A stretch of 64,000 bases of DNA from Stenomitos frigidus_A (GCF_963877135.1 NZ_CAWNSW010000014.1:1-64000), one strand, 5' to 3'; counted from the stretch's first letter, positions 1 to 8,942 are shown. Translations and numbers: made by a program. The notes: generated by a model from the sequence alone, not told the origin.

Positions 1-292
1 AACGATTTCGGTTTCCCTCGAAATTGGCTCATTCATGAACCGTTACATACCTGAGCTTTGTAACCCTCAGCTACTTAAAAGAGTTTAAGGAATGTAAACA
101 CTTTTCTGAAATGCAACTACGCTAGCAGTCTGTCACACTAGCTGGATGCCCAATTTTCATACTGGCTTATGGTGTGAGTCGAAGCCTTTTCAATTACTCC
201 AAGCTATTTAGCGCTGGAGCGAGCAGGCGCAATCATCTGCTAGCATTGAGGGGGCTCAATAGTCGTCAATTGTTCACGGAGAGGATAGAGAA

Positions 293-574
293 GTGTCTGT
301 CGAAACCATTGAACAGCGTTCAACGGTTCGCAAGCTCGCGCCCCGTTATCGCGTACTACTTCATAACGATGACTACAACTCGATGGAGTATGTGGTTCAA
401 ACATTAATTACAACCGTGCCCAGCTTGACTCAGCCTCAAGCGGTTGACATCATGATGGAAGCGCATACCAATGGGCTGGCTTTGGTGATTACATGTGCTC
501 AAGAGCATGCAGAGTTTTACAGCGAGACGCTCAACGGTCACGGTTTGAGCAGCACGATCGAGCCAGATGAGTAG
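293..574 (+). CDS. clpS: ATP-dependent Clp protease adaptor ClpS
   Basis: This 93-residue protein has the size and fold signature of ClpS, the adaptor that binds N-degron substrates and delivers them to the N-domain of ClpC or ClpA in the cytoplasm. The hallmark segment LHNDDYNSMEYVV lies near residues 23-35, and the later region with MEAH and the E-H-A-E-F run matches the rest of the ClpS core. The GTG start at 293 is preceded by GGAGAGG about ten bases upstream, which supports it over in-frame alternatives. The likely partner clpC lies at 9502-11976, on the other strand. A CPBP protease gene follows after 15 bases and may be co-transcribed. Cyanobacteria can carry two ClpS paralogues, and I cannot say which this is. 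Confidence 0.93.
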   Translation: MSVETIEQRSTVRKLAPRYRVLLHNDDYNSMEYVVQTLITTVPSLTQPQAVDIMMEAHTNGLALVITCAQEHAEFYSETLNGHGLSSTIEPDE

Positions 575-589
575 AGTCTGCAAGCCATT

Positions 590-1459
590 TTGAAGCGGGT
601 GCTCTCTAAGCTGATCAATTATCCGGCTCCAGTCAGAATAGCAGCCTTTCTGTCTGTCTTGGTGCTGGTCTGGATGCCGCTCGCGCTGCCCATTTACTGG
701 CTAATTAGCGATAGCAATTTAGTTGGCATTCTGACACTGGTCGCACTTTACTCGGAGTTTATTCTTCTGGTGGGCTTGTGGGGGCGATGGGTGTACCGTC
801 AGCCCAACTTACTCTGGCGTTATGGGCTAGAGTTTTCTCGTCGTATGGGCTTAGAACTGCTGGCTGGTTTGCTTCTTGGCAGCTTCAGCGTGGCAGCACT
901 GTTTATCACCCAGAGCCTCTTCGGTTGGGTCGTTTGGCAATCGCCGTCGATCGCGATACTGCAAGTTGCCTTAGAAGGACTACTGGTCGCTCTAGGCATT
1001 GGTTTTGTGGAAGAACTCTTCTTTCGGGGGTGGTTACTAGACGAACTTCAACGCGACTATCGTCTACCAGTTGTGTTTGTGGTTGATGCCGCCATCTTTG
1101 CTTTGGTGCATGGGCTTAAACCACAGTTTCCAGCGCTGTTTCTCCTGGCCGTTACGCTGATTTTGGCAAAGCAAGCATGTACTGATTTGGACGATGTACT
1201 GTCCTCTGATAGGAATAATCTGCGCTCTCAAACTCTGAACAGACCCCGTGGACGCTTAGGGGTACCAATGGGGCTCCATGCGGGCTTGGTCTGGGGCTAC
1301 TACATTGTCAACGTTGGGAAACTGATTCAGTACGCACCTCAAGTGCCTGAGTGGCTCACAGGGTTTGATCATAACCCGCTAGCAGGCGTGATTGGCATCC
1401 TCTTTCTTAGTGCTCTAGCTGTGGGACTGTGGGGCTATGCCAACAGGCCACCAATCTAG
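590..1459 (+). CDS. CPBP family intramembrane glutamic endopeptidase
   Basis: A polytopic membrane protein of 289 residues with the three motifs of the CPBP (Abi/CaaX protease-like) family: EExxxR as VEELFFRG near residue 140, FxxxH as FALVHG near 175, and a C-terminal H-to-N stretch, HAGLVWGYYIVN, near 230. The glutamates and histidines are the presumed catalytic residues. Several hydrophobic segments precede and follow them, which places the active site in the membrane. The start is TTG, 15 bases after clpS. Family members process prenylated or bacteriocin-like substrates or act in membrane protein turnover; the substrate here is unknown. It is convergent with the J-domain gene downstream. 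Confidence 0.9.
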   Translation: MKRVLSKLINYPAPVRIAAFLSVLVLVWMPLALPIYWLISDSNLVGILTLVALYSEFILLVGLWGRWVYRQPNLLWRYGLEFSRRMGLELLAGLLLGSFSVAALFITQSLFGWVVWQSPSIAILQVALEGLLVALGIGFVEELFFRGWLLDELQRDYRLPVVFVVDAAIFALVHGLKPQFPALFLLAVTLILAKQACTDLDDVLSSDRNNLRSQTLNRPRGRLGVPMGLHAGLVWGYYIVNVGKLIQYAPQVPEWLTGFDHNPLAGVIGILFLSALAVGLWGYANRPPI

Positions 1460-1537
1460 AAGTCCTTTGTGAGTGGCGTGATGCCTCTTGGTGATGCGCT
1501 ATTGTGCAATTGCTAATGGTTCTGCAAGCAGCGAGCG

Positions 1538-2479
1538 TTATTTTTTCGATCGAAATAAGCCAAACAGACCGCCATGATGTTTAGCTGCTTTATTGTCTGG
1601 CTGAACTTTTTGAGCTTTCCCGTTTTGTGCTCCATTGGCTGGGGGTGCAACCTCAAGCCCAAGCTTGGGCGCAAATCTACAGGCTAGTGGATCCTTAGGA
1701 TTCAGCTTGAGCGCTTGACGGAGATAGACCTTTGCCATGCTTTGAAGATTTTGCTGTAGGTATGCAACGCCTAAGAGCGCGTGATATTCACTTTTGTTTG
1801 CTTCAATTTTGATTGCATCCCGCAGTTCTTGCTCTGCTTCTTTCCAATTGCCTTTCTTCATATATTCTTGCGCTCGTCGATAATGACGTTGCGCATAGCT
1901 TTCAGAAATCGTTTCAGTATCAGCAGGGGCAAACTGAATGGGCCTAGCCTCGGCTGCGGACACTATTCCTGTAGGCTTTTCGCGCATAAGCACGTCGCCC
2001 ATTTTGAGCTGCAAGTAAACCAGGTTTAATTCACCCAGTTGTTGCGTAAGTGGTTCAAACTGATCTAGCGGTTGATATTGTGTGTCAGACAGTTGAGCGA
2101 TCGCCTGTTCGTAAAAGACATCAACACCGTTAATCGGCTGCTGTGCAAGTTGGCAGGCTAAATCACTTTTAGGGGCAAGGGGTGTGGCGCGATACAGTCG
2201 TCTAACCTGAAGCCGCAGTAAGGAGACATTCTCTTTACGGCCCTTCTCTTGCTTCAGTTTCTGGTAAGCAGGATTAACCAGCCGCGCAAAAAGCTGACTT
2301 GCCAGATCTTTAGTTGTGTCGTCTTCAGGGGTGTAATGATCAGGGTGTAGTAGCTTTGCAACGGTTCGATAGCGTTTAAGCACACGGCGATCATCGGCAG
2401 CAAGAGAAATCCCTAAAACTGCGTAGGGATCAGAAAAGTTCGTTAGCCATTCTGAAGTGAGCGTGCTCTGTGACATCAA
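1538..2479 (-). CDS. J-domain protein with C-terminal TPR repeats
   Basis: The N-terminal 85 residues form a DnaJ-like J domain with the diagnostic HPD tripeptide in LLHPDHY near residue 46, so the protein should recruit and stimulate a DnaK chaperone. There is no G/F-rich, zinc-finger or substrate-binding DnaJ region. A linker leads instead to about two TPR units (around residues 198-265, with RRAQEYMKKGNWKEAEQEL followed by YHALLGVAYLQ). The C-terminus is basic and ends FGLFRSKK. This J-plus-TPR layout is common in cyanobacteria; the client is unknown. TTG at 2479 and ATG at 2476 are adjacent possible starts. Confidence 0.85.
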   Translation of the reverse strand: MMSQSTLTSEWLTNFSDPYAVLGISLAADDRRVLKRYRTVAKLLHPDHYTPEDDTTKDLASQLFARLVNPAYQKLKQEKGRKENVSLLRLQVRRLYRATPLAPKSDLACQLAQQPINGVDVFYEQAIAQLSDTQYQPLDQFEPLTQQLGELNLVYLQLKMGDVLMREKPTGIVSAAEARPIQFAPADTETISESYAQRHYRRAQEYMKKGNWKEAEQELRDAIKIEANKSEYHALLGVAYLQQNLQSMAKVYLRQALKLNPKDPLACRFAPKLGLEVAPPANGAQNGKAQKVQPDNKAAKHHGGLFGLFRSKK

Positions 2480-3129
2480 CCAAGTAACCTTAGAAGACTC
2501 AATAAATTTTTACAGTCATAGATTAACTGCACCTATTCAATAACTGATTTCAGTTGCTGCTTGACGCACTTGTGACGAACAGCCTGCTTCCAAAACGAGC
2601 TTTTGCACAAAAGTGCACTAGCTAATAGCGCTCTTAAAACCAACAGCGTTCTCAAAACAATCATTAACCACGAACCTAAACCTGAGAGCCTTTACAGCCA
2701 AACTCTCAGTCGCATTAGGCTTTGCTTTTGATGAGACTCTAGCTTTATTGGAGCGGTCAATCAGTAGTGCAGGTGCGGCTTGAGCTCACCAATTCAGTAA
2801 ATATTCGATTGTGATGATCATTAGTCTACTGTACTGTGCACCAACGGTTTGAACCGGACATATCTCAAAACGTTAGCGCTTATTTACGGATTAAATTGCT
2901 TCAATTGAGACATTATGACTCTTGAGCAGACTGGAGCCCCAGTTGAACGATGGCAGAATGACGTAATACGTGAGATTGTGCCATCACTGCTTGAGAGTCA
3001 ATATGATAGAAGTAATTGTGACTGGAATGGGCACCCTTGCCCATCTATGGGTAGATGCATGGCTGCAATCGTCACGATTGCTTCCAACATTATAAAGTCT
3101 GAGTGCGGCGATCGTGGGGTGATATTGAC
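2480..3129. other. 650-bp intergenic region without a convincing gene
   Basis: This separates the divergently transcribed J-domain and TM2-like genes. It is richer in A and T than its neighbours and should hold both promoters, though I cannot place them. One open frame (2915-3136, plus) is weak: its composition does not look like a protein and it overlaps the next gene. A small hairpin, ATGGGC-ACCCTT-GCCCAT, lies near 3027-3045. Confidence 0.5.
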
Positions 3130-3537
3130 ATGCTAGATAAGCCAAGAAATCGGAAGGTTGCTGCCGCTTTGGCGTTTGCTGGAGCAGCGGCACCGATCGG
3201 CGCCGGTCTGCACAAGTTTTATGTGGGTCAGCCCCTATGGGGAATTTTATACTTACTGCTGTCGATGACACCGATTCCTCGTGTTGCCAGCGCGATCGAA
3301 GGCATCTGGTATTTAACTCAAGACGCCGATGAGTTTGATCTAAAATTCAACGATGGCATCACGTCTACGGTCAAACCTACTGTCAGAGTTGTGTCAAAGG
3401 CAGATGCGGTTGACCCGGGACAAATCAGTGCGGTTGCGGATGCTGTCCGTCAACTTGATCAACTCCGTGCTGATGGGTTGCTTTCGGAATACGAGTTTGA
3501 GCAGAAGCGCCGACAGTTGCTCGATCGTATTGCGTGA
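3130..3537 (+). CDS. TM2-like membrane protein with C-terminal SHOCT-like segment
   Basis: The protein has a TM2-type N-terminus: a charged start (MLDKPRNRK), a first hydrophobic helix, then GLHKFYVGQPLWGILYLLLS and a second helix, as in TM2 proteins where a G-x-HxFYxG motif sits between two helices. The last 30 residues (LDQLRADGLLSEYEFEQKR) look like a SHOCT motif, a short helical oligomerisation segment. ATG at 3130 is chosen, with GGGGTG about nine bases upstream; an in-frame GTG at 3103 would add nine residues with no better ribosome site. It probably assembles in the cytoplasmic membrane; its role is unknown. Confidence 0.8.
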   Translation: MLDKPRNRKVAAALAFAGAAAPIGAGLHKFYVGQPLWGILYLLLSMTPIPRVASAIEGIWYLTQDADEFDLKFNDGITSTVKPTVRVVSKADAVDPGQISAVADAVRQLDQLRADGLLSEYEFEQKRRQLLDRIA

Positions 3538-3638
3538 AGCAGGAGTTATCAGTCAGGAGCCAGAAGTTAGAAGCAAAAGCGAAATCCTCACTGAACTCAA
3601 AATTCCAACTTTCATCCCCCATCCTTTATCCTTTCCCA
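3538..3638. repeat. Degenerate low-complexity repeat between two genes
   Basis: This spacer has the style of the other repeat patches in the window: GTTATCAGTCAGGAGCCAGAAGTTAG-like text, then CTCAAAATTCC and pyrimidine-rich CATCCTTTATCCTTTCCC. An open frame runs through it into the next gene, but its translation is low-complexity, so it is read as repeat DNA rather than a protein N-terminus. Confidence 0.6.
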
Positions 3639-4175
3639 ATGCCCCTTCCTCACTGGCTTTCAAGTGTTACTCAAGCGCGCCAACCCCTGCAAACAAGGAT
3701 ACTCAGCGATCCGTACTATCGCTTTCAATCAGTGGCAGAACTTGAGCTTGCGGCTAAATTAGGAGTCAAGATTGACGTGAATCAGGCAGGCGTAGACGAT
3801 TGGCTGCGACTGCCTGGTCTATCGATTCATCAAGCGCGATCGCTCGTCGAATTGACTCAAGCTGGAGTTCAGTTGCACTGCCTGGAGGATATCGCTGCAG
3901 CGTTGAGCCTGCCTGTTATGCGTTTAAAGCCCCTGGAGCCAGTCCTGGTTTTTTGCTTTTACGACGATGAGAGCGTTTGTACGATCAAGCCAGTGAACCC
4001 CAACACGGCGACGCTTGAGTTGTTGATCAGAATTCCTGCTGTCGATACCTATCTGGCACGGGCGATCGTGGCAAACCGTTCAATGGGCCCTTACCGTAAT
4101 CTGATCCACCTTCAACGGCGCTTGTCGCTGCCCAGTCAGCTAGTCGAAGAATTGATGCATTATCTTAAGTTTTAA
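3639..4175 (+). CDS. Helix-hairpin-helix (ComEA-like) protein
   Basis: Two helix-hairpin-helix units are visible. The first is IDVNQAGVDDWLRLPGLS (about residues 45-62) and the second VNPNTATLELLIRIPAVD followed by ARAIVANR. This is the N-x-A-x-x-x-L-x-x-(I/L)-P pattern of ComEA and related DNA-binding proteins. There is no signal peptide or membrane anchor, unlike classical ComEA, so it is probably cytoplasmic. ATG at 3639 is chosen because the 35 codons upstream are encoded by repeat DNA. The 3-prime end overlaps the convergent lepB by 36 bases. A role in DNA binding is inferred from the fold alone. Confidence 0.75.
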   Translation: MPLPHWLSSVTQARQPLQTRILSDPYYRFQSVAELELAAKLGVKIDVNQAGVDDWLRLPGLSIHQARSLVELTQAGVQLHCLEDIAAALSLPVMRLKPLEPVLVFCFYDDESVCTIKPVNPNTATLELLIRIPAVDTYLARAIVANRSMGPYRNLIHLQRRLSLPSQLVEELMHYLKF

Positions 4176-4835
4176 GCTGGTCATCGCTACAACCCCTGGT
4201 CGCAGCTTTACAAAGCCTAACCGTTTAAACGGATAGAAGCGGAGCCAGGCACGACCGATGATGTTTTGCTGCGGCAGAAAGCCCCAAACATGAGAGTCAT
4301 TGCTGTTGTTACGGTTGTCTCCCATCACAAAAAACTCGCCCTCCGGTACGGTGACGGATGGCATTGTGTAATTAGGAGGAGCGGCAATATACGGTTCCTG
4401 GAGCGGTTGCCCATTGACATAGACAGTGCCGTGATTGATTTGAATCGTTTGTCCAGACGTACCAATAATGCGCTTAATAAATGCCTGATCTTTGGTATAT
4501 CCCTGAATTTGGAGTTGTCGCGGGGGGTCGAAAACAACGATTTCGCCAAACTCAGGGGAACGAAGGCGATATGAGAGTTTTTCAACGACGAGGCGATCGC
4601 CCACTTCTAGCGTCGGCAGCATCGAATCAGAGGGAATATAGCGAGGTTCTGCCACAAAGACCCGGATCAACAACGCTAGAATCAGCGCGATGATGAGGAT
4701 CTGGAGGTTTTCCCACCAGGCTCGCCAGGGTGGTGGAGCAGCAGAAACGGCTGATGACTGTAATTCAGAGGGTTTTTCGGAAGTCATAGAGAGGCGGCTC
4801 AGACAACAGGCACTAGACATTGAACCTTTGACCAC
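4140..4835 (-). CDS. lepB: Signal peptidase I
   Basis: This is a type I signal peptidase, which cleaves signal peptides on the outer face of the cytoplasmic or thylakoid membrane. A single transmembrane anchor (ILIIALILALLIRVFVAEP, about residues 46-65) leads to box B with the nucleophile serine in PSDSMLPTL. Box D holds the general-base lysine in FIKRIIG, and the C-terminal box has MGDNRNNSNDSHVWG. The GTG start at 4835 has AGGAG nine bases upstream; ATG at 4820 and 4787 are also in frame, and the latter would give a more typical length. Its last residues overlap the convergent HhH gene. Confidence 0.95.
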   Translation of the reverse strand: MVKGSMSSACCLSRLSMTSEKPSELQSSAVSAAPPPWRAWWENLQILIIALILALLIRVFVAEPRYIPSDSMLPTLEVGDRLVVEKLSYRLRSPEFGEIVVFDPPRQLQIQGYTKDQAFIKRIIGTSGQTIQINHGTVYVNGQPLQEPYIAAPPNYTMPSVTVPEGEFFVMGDNRNNSNDSHVWGFLPQQNIIGRAWLRFYPFKRLGFVKLRPGVVAMTSLKLKIMHQFFD

Positions 4836-4922
4836 AAACTGCTGCTCCTGAAACAGGAAGAATCTGTAGTCTAGAGTCCTCAGTCTAAGGCTCAGACACC
4901 CTCATTCTTGCAAGGGCTACCC

Positions 4923-5630
4923 CTAGAACGCAATAAACTTTTCCGATCGCAACTGGTCAAGCTTTGCGCCTAGCGACAAAATGGTTTCCTGAAGCTGATC
5001 TGATCGCTCACCTACCGCACAGATCACGATATCGAATGTGGCTAAATCAAGCCGCAGTCGTGCCAAAACGGTTTCAGGGCATTGAGCGATCGCCTCTCGA
5101 TAATGGAAGTTTCCCCAAGTTTGTTGCAACCGTTGCCAATGCTGCTGGTAGGGCAAGTGCACAGGCGTTTCTGGGTTCGCTTGCACCAACCAGATGGGGT
5201 ATTGATAGCCACACTCGTATAACCAGTCAATTTGGCTTTTTAATGGCGCAATGCCTGATCCTTCAGCAATATACAGGCGGGGGCGCTGTGGCAGTTCACT
5301 GAGAGTCATGAGTCCATAGGGACCGCGTAACGGCAGGGATTGCCCGATCGCTAAATCCTGTAACGTGGCTGAACTCCAGCCAACGCGTGAGACGCAAAGT
5401 TCGATCTCTGGGCACGAAGAGGGGGAAGACGCGATCGAATAAATTTTGCTGAACTTGCGCCCATCCTGTTCAAACTTAGGCCACACCGACTGACCGGGCA
5501 AAAAACGAAAGTCATCTCGATCCAATCGCAGCCGAATCGCTTTGATGGTTGGTGTAAGGGAGACAGAATGAAGTACCGTCGCCACATAATCTGCCGTAGG
5601 CGATCGGCGTAAAACGTCTAAACTTTGCAT
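4923..5630 (-). CDS. Ferredoxin-NADP reductase-like FAD oxidoreductase under cobalamin riboswitch
   Basis: A 235-residue flavoprotein of the ferredoxin-NADP(+) reductase superfamily. The FAD-binding motif appears as KIYSIASSP (about residues 60-68), a flavin phosphate-binding segment follows as LRGPYGLM, and the pyridine-nucleotide site is AEGSGIAPLKSQI near residue 125. It has no fused 2Fe-2S domain, so it would need an external electron partner. A cobalamin riboswitch lies about 45 bases upstream on the same strand, which ties it to cobalamin or cobalt metabolism. One inferred role is reduction of the corrin cobalt before adenosylation, but the sequence does not prove a substrate. No other gene follows in the transcription unit. 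Confidence 0.85.
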   Translation of the reverse strand: MQSLDVLRRSPTADYVATVLHSVSLTPTIKAIRLRLDRDDFRFLPGQSVWPKFEQDGRKFSKIYSIASSPSSCPEIELCVSRVGWSSATLQDLAIGQSLPLRGPYGLMTLSELPQRPRLYIAEGSGIAPLKSQIDWLYECGYQYPIWLVQANPETPVHLPYQQHWQRLQQTWGNFHYREAIAQCPETVLARLRLDLATFDIVICAVGERSDQLQETILSLGAKLDQLRSEKFIAF

Positions 5631-5675
5631 GATGAATTTTTACCTGTGCATCGCAGGCATGATGATGTACGTTAC

Positions 5676-5898
5676 TTCAGGCAGGCATTCTGACTTTAGA
5701 AAGTTTTGAGTTTTGAGTTCTAAGTTTTGAGTTGGATTAGTTAACTCAACACTCAAAATTCATCCTTCCTTTCACAGCTGCGGCACAGTGCCGGATTTCT
5801 TTGCGCTTTAGCAAAATCACCGGGCTTTCCCCAGGTCAAGTTTTTGACCCTATCTGGACTGGTTCCCCAGATAACCTGAACTAGCTTAGGCATTGTAG
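5676..5898 (-). promoter_or_regulatory. Cobalamin (B12) riboswitch
   Basis: Read on the minus strand, the conserved blocks of the cobalamin riboswitch occur in order: AGGTTATC near 5890; GGGGAAAGCCCGGTGA (about 5818-5834); ATCCGGCACTG then GCCGCAGCTGTGA (the B12 box, about 5773-5795); and the 3-prime GTCAGAATGCCTGCC (5681-5695). The element ends about 45 bases before the FNR-like gene. By analogy it lowers expression when adenosyl- or other cobalamin is plentiful. The variable region between the B12 box and the 3-prime block contains a seven-base repeat patch (5703-5768). Recognition rests on the conserved blocks; I did not fold it. Confidence 0.87.
5703..5768. repeat. Heptamer repeat patch inside the riboswitch
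   Basis: The plus strand reads GTTTTGAGTTTTGAG, then TAAGTTTTGAGTT, then the partly complementary AACTCAACACTCAAAATTC. The seven-base unit TTTTGAG recurs, and the two halves can pair, so the insert may form its own arm in the variable region of the riboswitch. The same repeat type is found in rimI (12611-12630) and near 54258-54298. Confidence 0.75.
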
Positions 5899-5967
5899 CT
5901 TATGGTGGTCTAAACTTCGTCAAGCAGTTTATTGTTTGATCACGAACGTCATAGTCCACTGAAGGTT

Positions 5968-6483
5968 ATGCCCAAACCAACCAAGTCAGAAAATGTGCCT
6001 GAACCCATGCGGGCAAAATTTGAGGAGTTGATCCACCTCACAGACAACTTCTGCAAAGAGCATTTGGATGATGAATATGCTCAACTTTGCCGCTATCTGA
6101 CGGCTGCCCTTTGTCGCAAACGCCCTTCACCCTTGGCAAGTGGAAAAGCAAATACCTGGGCTTGCGGCATTATTCACGCGATCGGCACCGTCAATTTCTT
6201 GTTTGACTCGTCCCAAACGCCTCACATGAAGGCGACAGACATTTACGAACTGTTTGGCGTGGGTCAGAGCACGGGGCAGGGAAAATCGAAGCAGATTCGC
6301 GATGTGATGAAAATGCATCAGATGGATCCAAACTGGTCGCTGCCTAGCATGATCGATCGCAATCCAATGGCTTGGATGATTTCTGTTAACGGTTTCATCA
6401 TCGATGCGCGGCAGGCACCACGCGCGATTCAGGAAGAAGCTTTCCAAAAAGGGTTCATTCCTTACTTGCCGGAAGAGAGCTAG
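5968..6483 (+). CDS. DUF6398-type conserved protein
   Basis: A soluble 171-residue protein that I recognise as the DUF6398 type: MPKPTKSENVPEPM at the start, then FCKEHLDDEYAQLCR, AALCRKRPSPL, ANTWACGIIHAIGTVNFLFD and MDPNWSLPSMIDRNPMAWM. The family has no known function. The SENVPEPM-to-PNWSLPS span is continuous and full length. ATG at 5968 is preferred to the TTG at 5932 because family members begin at this point. The TPR-NTPase gene follows after 68 bases on the same strand, which suggests an operon. A zinc-ribbon protein lies just beyond in the opposite direction. Confidence 0.8.
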   Translation: MPKPTKSENVPEPMRAKFEELIHLTDNFCKEHLDDEYAQLCRYLTAALCRKRPSPLASGKANTWACGIIHAIGTVNFLFDSSQTPHMKATDIYELFGVGQSTGQGKSKQIRDVMKMHQMDPNWSLPSMIDRNPMAWMISVNGFIIDARQAPRAIQEEAFQKGFIPYLPEES

Positions 6484-6551
6484 ATCTGCGGGAGTTGGAA
6501 ACGTGCAGTGTTGAAGCGATCGTCCCCCGATACCTTCAGGAGAAAGACTGA

Positions 6552-8942
6552 GTGGATGCCATTCTTAAGTTCTTGATTGCCAATAAGGATGCTCTAGGGT
6601 TTCTCTTCGGTTCGGGTGTAATTGTGGCAGTGGGCAAGCCTTTCTGGTCTTACCTGAAACAGCGCTTCAGTCCGCGGATTCCACCCCTTGATACCTTTCC
6701 GTTTGAGGTGATTAAGCCCAACAGTGATATTTTGAAAGCCGTGTTTGGCGGAGCAAGGGACAATCCGCTTGCCGATCGCAACATTCGCTATTTGCAACGG
6801 GTGGCAAACCAGGATATTCAGACGGAGCTAGAAGCGCAGCTAGAAGAGTCCCGCTGGGTATTGATCCTGGGTCAGACAGGCTTGGGCAAAACGCGGGAAG
6901 CCGCAGAGTTAGCACAGAAATATAACCGTCGAGGGTGGACGGTTTTGAAGTTGAAGCACTGGGAACTGCTAGATGAACCCACCCACTTTGCCGAAGACAA
7001 GATTGGAACAGACCGTAAATTGCTGTTTTTCCTGGATGATCTAAACAAGCTGATCTATAAGCGGGGAGAACTGCTGAAGGAAGACCCTCGACAGTTTCGA
7101 GATTTGCCACCCCAGGAACGATTGCGCCTGACGTTGGATTACTACGAGCGGAATTGCCGTCCTGAAGAATTCCGGGTCATTGCCACTGCTCGAAATGAAA
7201 CGGTTCCCCAGTACAACGAGCCGATCAGTGAACTCGACAAGCTTGGTTTAGATAAACACCCGAAGCTATGGCGGAAGTTCATTCGTTGCCCTCTACCCAA
7301 ACCAGACGATGATGCCATTGTTCAACTTATTCAGGAAACGGTAAGAGAGGCAGACATTGCTGCAAACCCGAATGATTACGCTCGTTTAGCCAGACGGAAC
7401 GATCGCACCTTCCGAAATATTCAGTTGAATCTGCAAACAGCGAAAGATGAGGGGCGGGCACTCACCCTGGATACCTTTCGTGAGTCGTTGCGGGAAAGCT
7501 GGGAAGCAAAATACCGCAAAGCCAGGAAAAAATATCCCATTGCGTCTGTGATCTACGACGCGGTTGAACTGCTTCGGGCAGTGAATATCCAGCTACAGGA
7601 TTTTACTGTAGTTGCAACTACGCAACTGTTGGCAGGTGGAAATGTACTTCAGCAACTCCTGCGTTGGCGACAGATTCGTCATGCACTTCATTACTTGACC
7701 CATGACGGAAACAGCATTCTAGAACCCCGTGACGGTCAGATTGAGGCAAAAGGCACACAAGTAAATCCAGAGGTTTATATACCAGAACTTACTCGTCTAC
7801 TCCTACGTTGGACTGAAAGCCATCCTCGTGAAACTTCTTTCTCTCTATTGGGTTTTGCCCTCAAAGCTGCTGCCCTAGGACACGATCGAGAAAGCCTTTC
7901 ATGTCTTGAGACATTTTTAGAACCCGCTCCTGAGTCATATGCAGCGCACATTCTCAAAGGAACTGTACTGGATATGCTGAAGCTCCACGAAGATGCTGCT
8001 GCTACTTATGATAAGGCGGTTAAACTTGAGCCACATTTGGTCTCAGCCTGGTTGCAGAAGGGAATGGCTCTGAATAATCTTGGCTATTTTGAGGAGGCTG
8101 TCGTCAGCTTTGACAATGTAGTCCAACTTGAGCCTGGATTGACTCTTGGCTGGTTTCTTCGAGGCATTGCGCTGAATAAATTGGAGCGTTATCAAGAAGC
8201 AATTGCCAGTTTTGACAGAGTAATCGATCTTGAACCAGGCTTCATCGATTCCTGGTATAACCGAGGCGTTGCTCTATCTAATTTAGAAAGGTATGAGGAG
8301 TCAATTAACAGCTATGACAGAGTAATTGAGCTTGAACCACGTTTTTTTGATGTCTGGTATGACCGAGGAGTTGCTCTGGGTAACTTAAAGCGTTACGAAG
8401 AAGCGATCGCTAGCTATGACAACGCTCTACAATTTAAACCTGACTCTTATGAAGCCTGGTATGGTCGGGCTTTTGAACTGGGCTTTTTAGGGCAATCAGT
8501 TGATGCGATCGCGAGTTTTGACCAGGCTTTAGAGATTAGACCTGACTCTTATGAAGCTTGGAATAGCCGGGGAAATATACTAGGTCAACAAGGTAAATAT
8601 CAAGAAGCGATCAATAGCTTTGACAGAGCTATCGCCATCAAACCGGATTACCACGACGCTTGGAACAACAGGGGCATTGCGCTGATGAAGTTAGGAGCTT
8701 ATCAGGAAGCCATCCAAAGCTACGATCATTCGTTGGCATTTCTACCAGATGATGCCAAAGCTTTTTACAATAAGGCTTGCTGTTTTGCCCTTTGGAATAA
8801 GGTTGAAGAGGCAGTTGAAAATCTGCGACGGGCAATCGAACTAGATCCTGATCAGTGTCGGGAGATGGCAAAGACGGATGCTGATTTAGATGGCATTCGA
8901 CATGACGTGAGGTTTCAGGCGTTGTTAATAGCGGCTTCGTAG
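6552..8942 (+). CDS. P-loop NTPase with nine C-terminal TPR repeats
   Basis: A 796-residue STAND-like or AAA-like protein. A hydrophobic N-terminal helix (ALGFLFGSGVIVAVG) could anchor it in the membrane. The NTPase domain has Walker A GQTGLGKT near residues 106-113, Walker B LLFFLDDLN near 158-166, and a sensor-like IATARNE. A helical middle region follows, then from about residue 470 nine 34-residue TPRs such as AWNNRGIALMKLGAYQEAI. The GTG start has AGGAG ten bases upstream. Proteins of this layout are signal-dependent switches: the repeats sense a ligand and nucleotide state triggers output. No recognisable effector domain is fused, so a partner, perhaps the DUF6398 protein, may supply it. 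That link is inference. Confidence 0.8.
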   Translation: MDAILKFLIANKDALGFLFGSGVIVAVGKPFWSYLKQRFSPRIPPLDTFPFEVIKPNSDILKAVFGGARDNPLADRNIRYLQRVANQDIQTELEAQLEESRWVLILGQTGLGKTREAAELAQKYNRRGWTVLKLKHWELLDEPTHFAEDKIGTDRKLLFFLDDLNKLIYKRGELLKEDPRQFRDLPPQERLRLTLDYYERNCRPEEFRVIATARNETVPQYNEPISELDKLGLDKHPKLWRKFIRCPLPKPDDDAIVQLIQETVREADIAANPNDYARLARRNDRTFRNIQLNLQTAKDEGRALTLDTFRESLRESWEAKYRKARKKYPIASVIYDAVELLRAVNIQLQDFTVVATTQLLAGGNVLQQLLRWRQIRHALHYLTHDGNSILEPRDGQIEAKGTQVNPEVYIPELTRLLLRWTESHPRETSFSLLGFALKAAALGHDRESLSCLETFLEPAPESYAAHILKGTVLDMLKLHEDAAATYDKAVKLEPHLVSAWLQKGMALNNLGYFEEAVVSFDNVVQLEPGLTLGWFLRGIALNKLERYQEAIASFDRVIDLEPGFIDSWYNRGVALSNLERYEESINSYDRVIELEPRFFDVWYDRGVALGNLKRYEEAIASYDNALQFKPDSYEAWYGRAFELGFLGQSVDAIASFDQALEIRPDSYEAWNSRGNILGQQGKYQEAINSFDRAIAIKPDYHDAWNNRGIALMKLGAYQEAIQSYDHSLAFLPDDAKAFYNKACCFALWNKVEEAVENLRRAIELDPDQCREMAKTDADLDGIRHDVRFQALLIAAS

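Noticed and set aside
174..407. 77-codon frame overlapping clpS
   Set aside because: It overlaps clpS in another frame and has no support; clpS is conserved.
2915..3136. 73-codon open frame upstream of the TM2-like gene
   Set aside because: It overlaps the real gene, crosses a small hairpin and shows no protein-like features.
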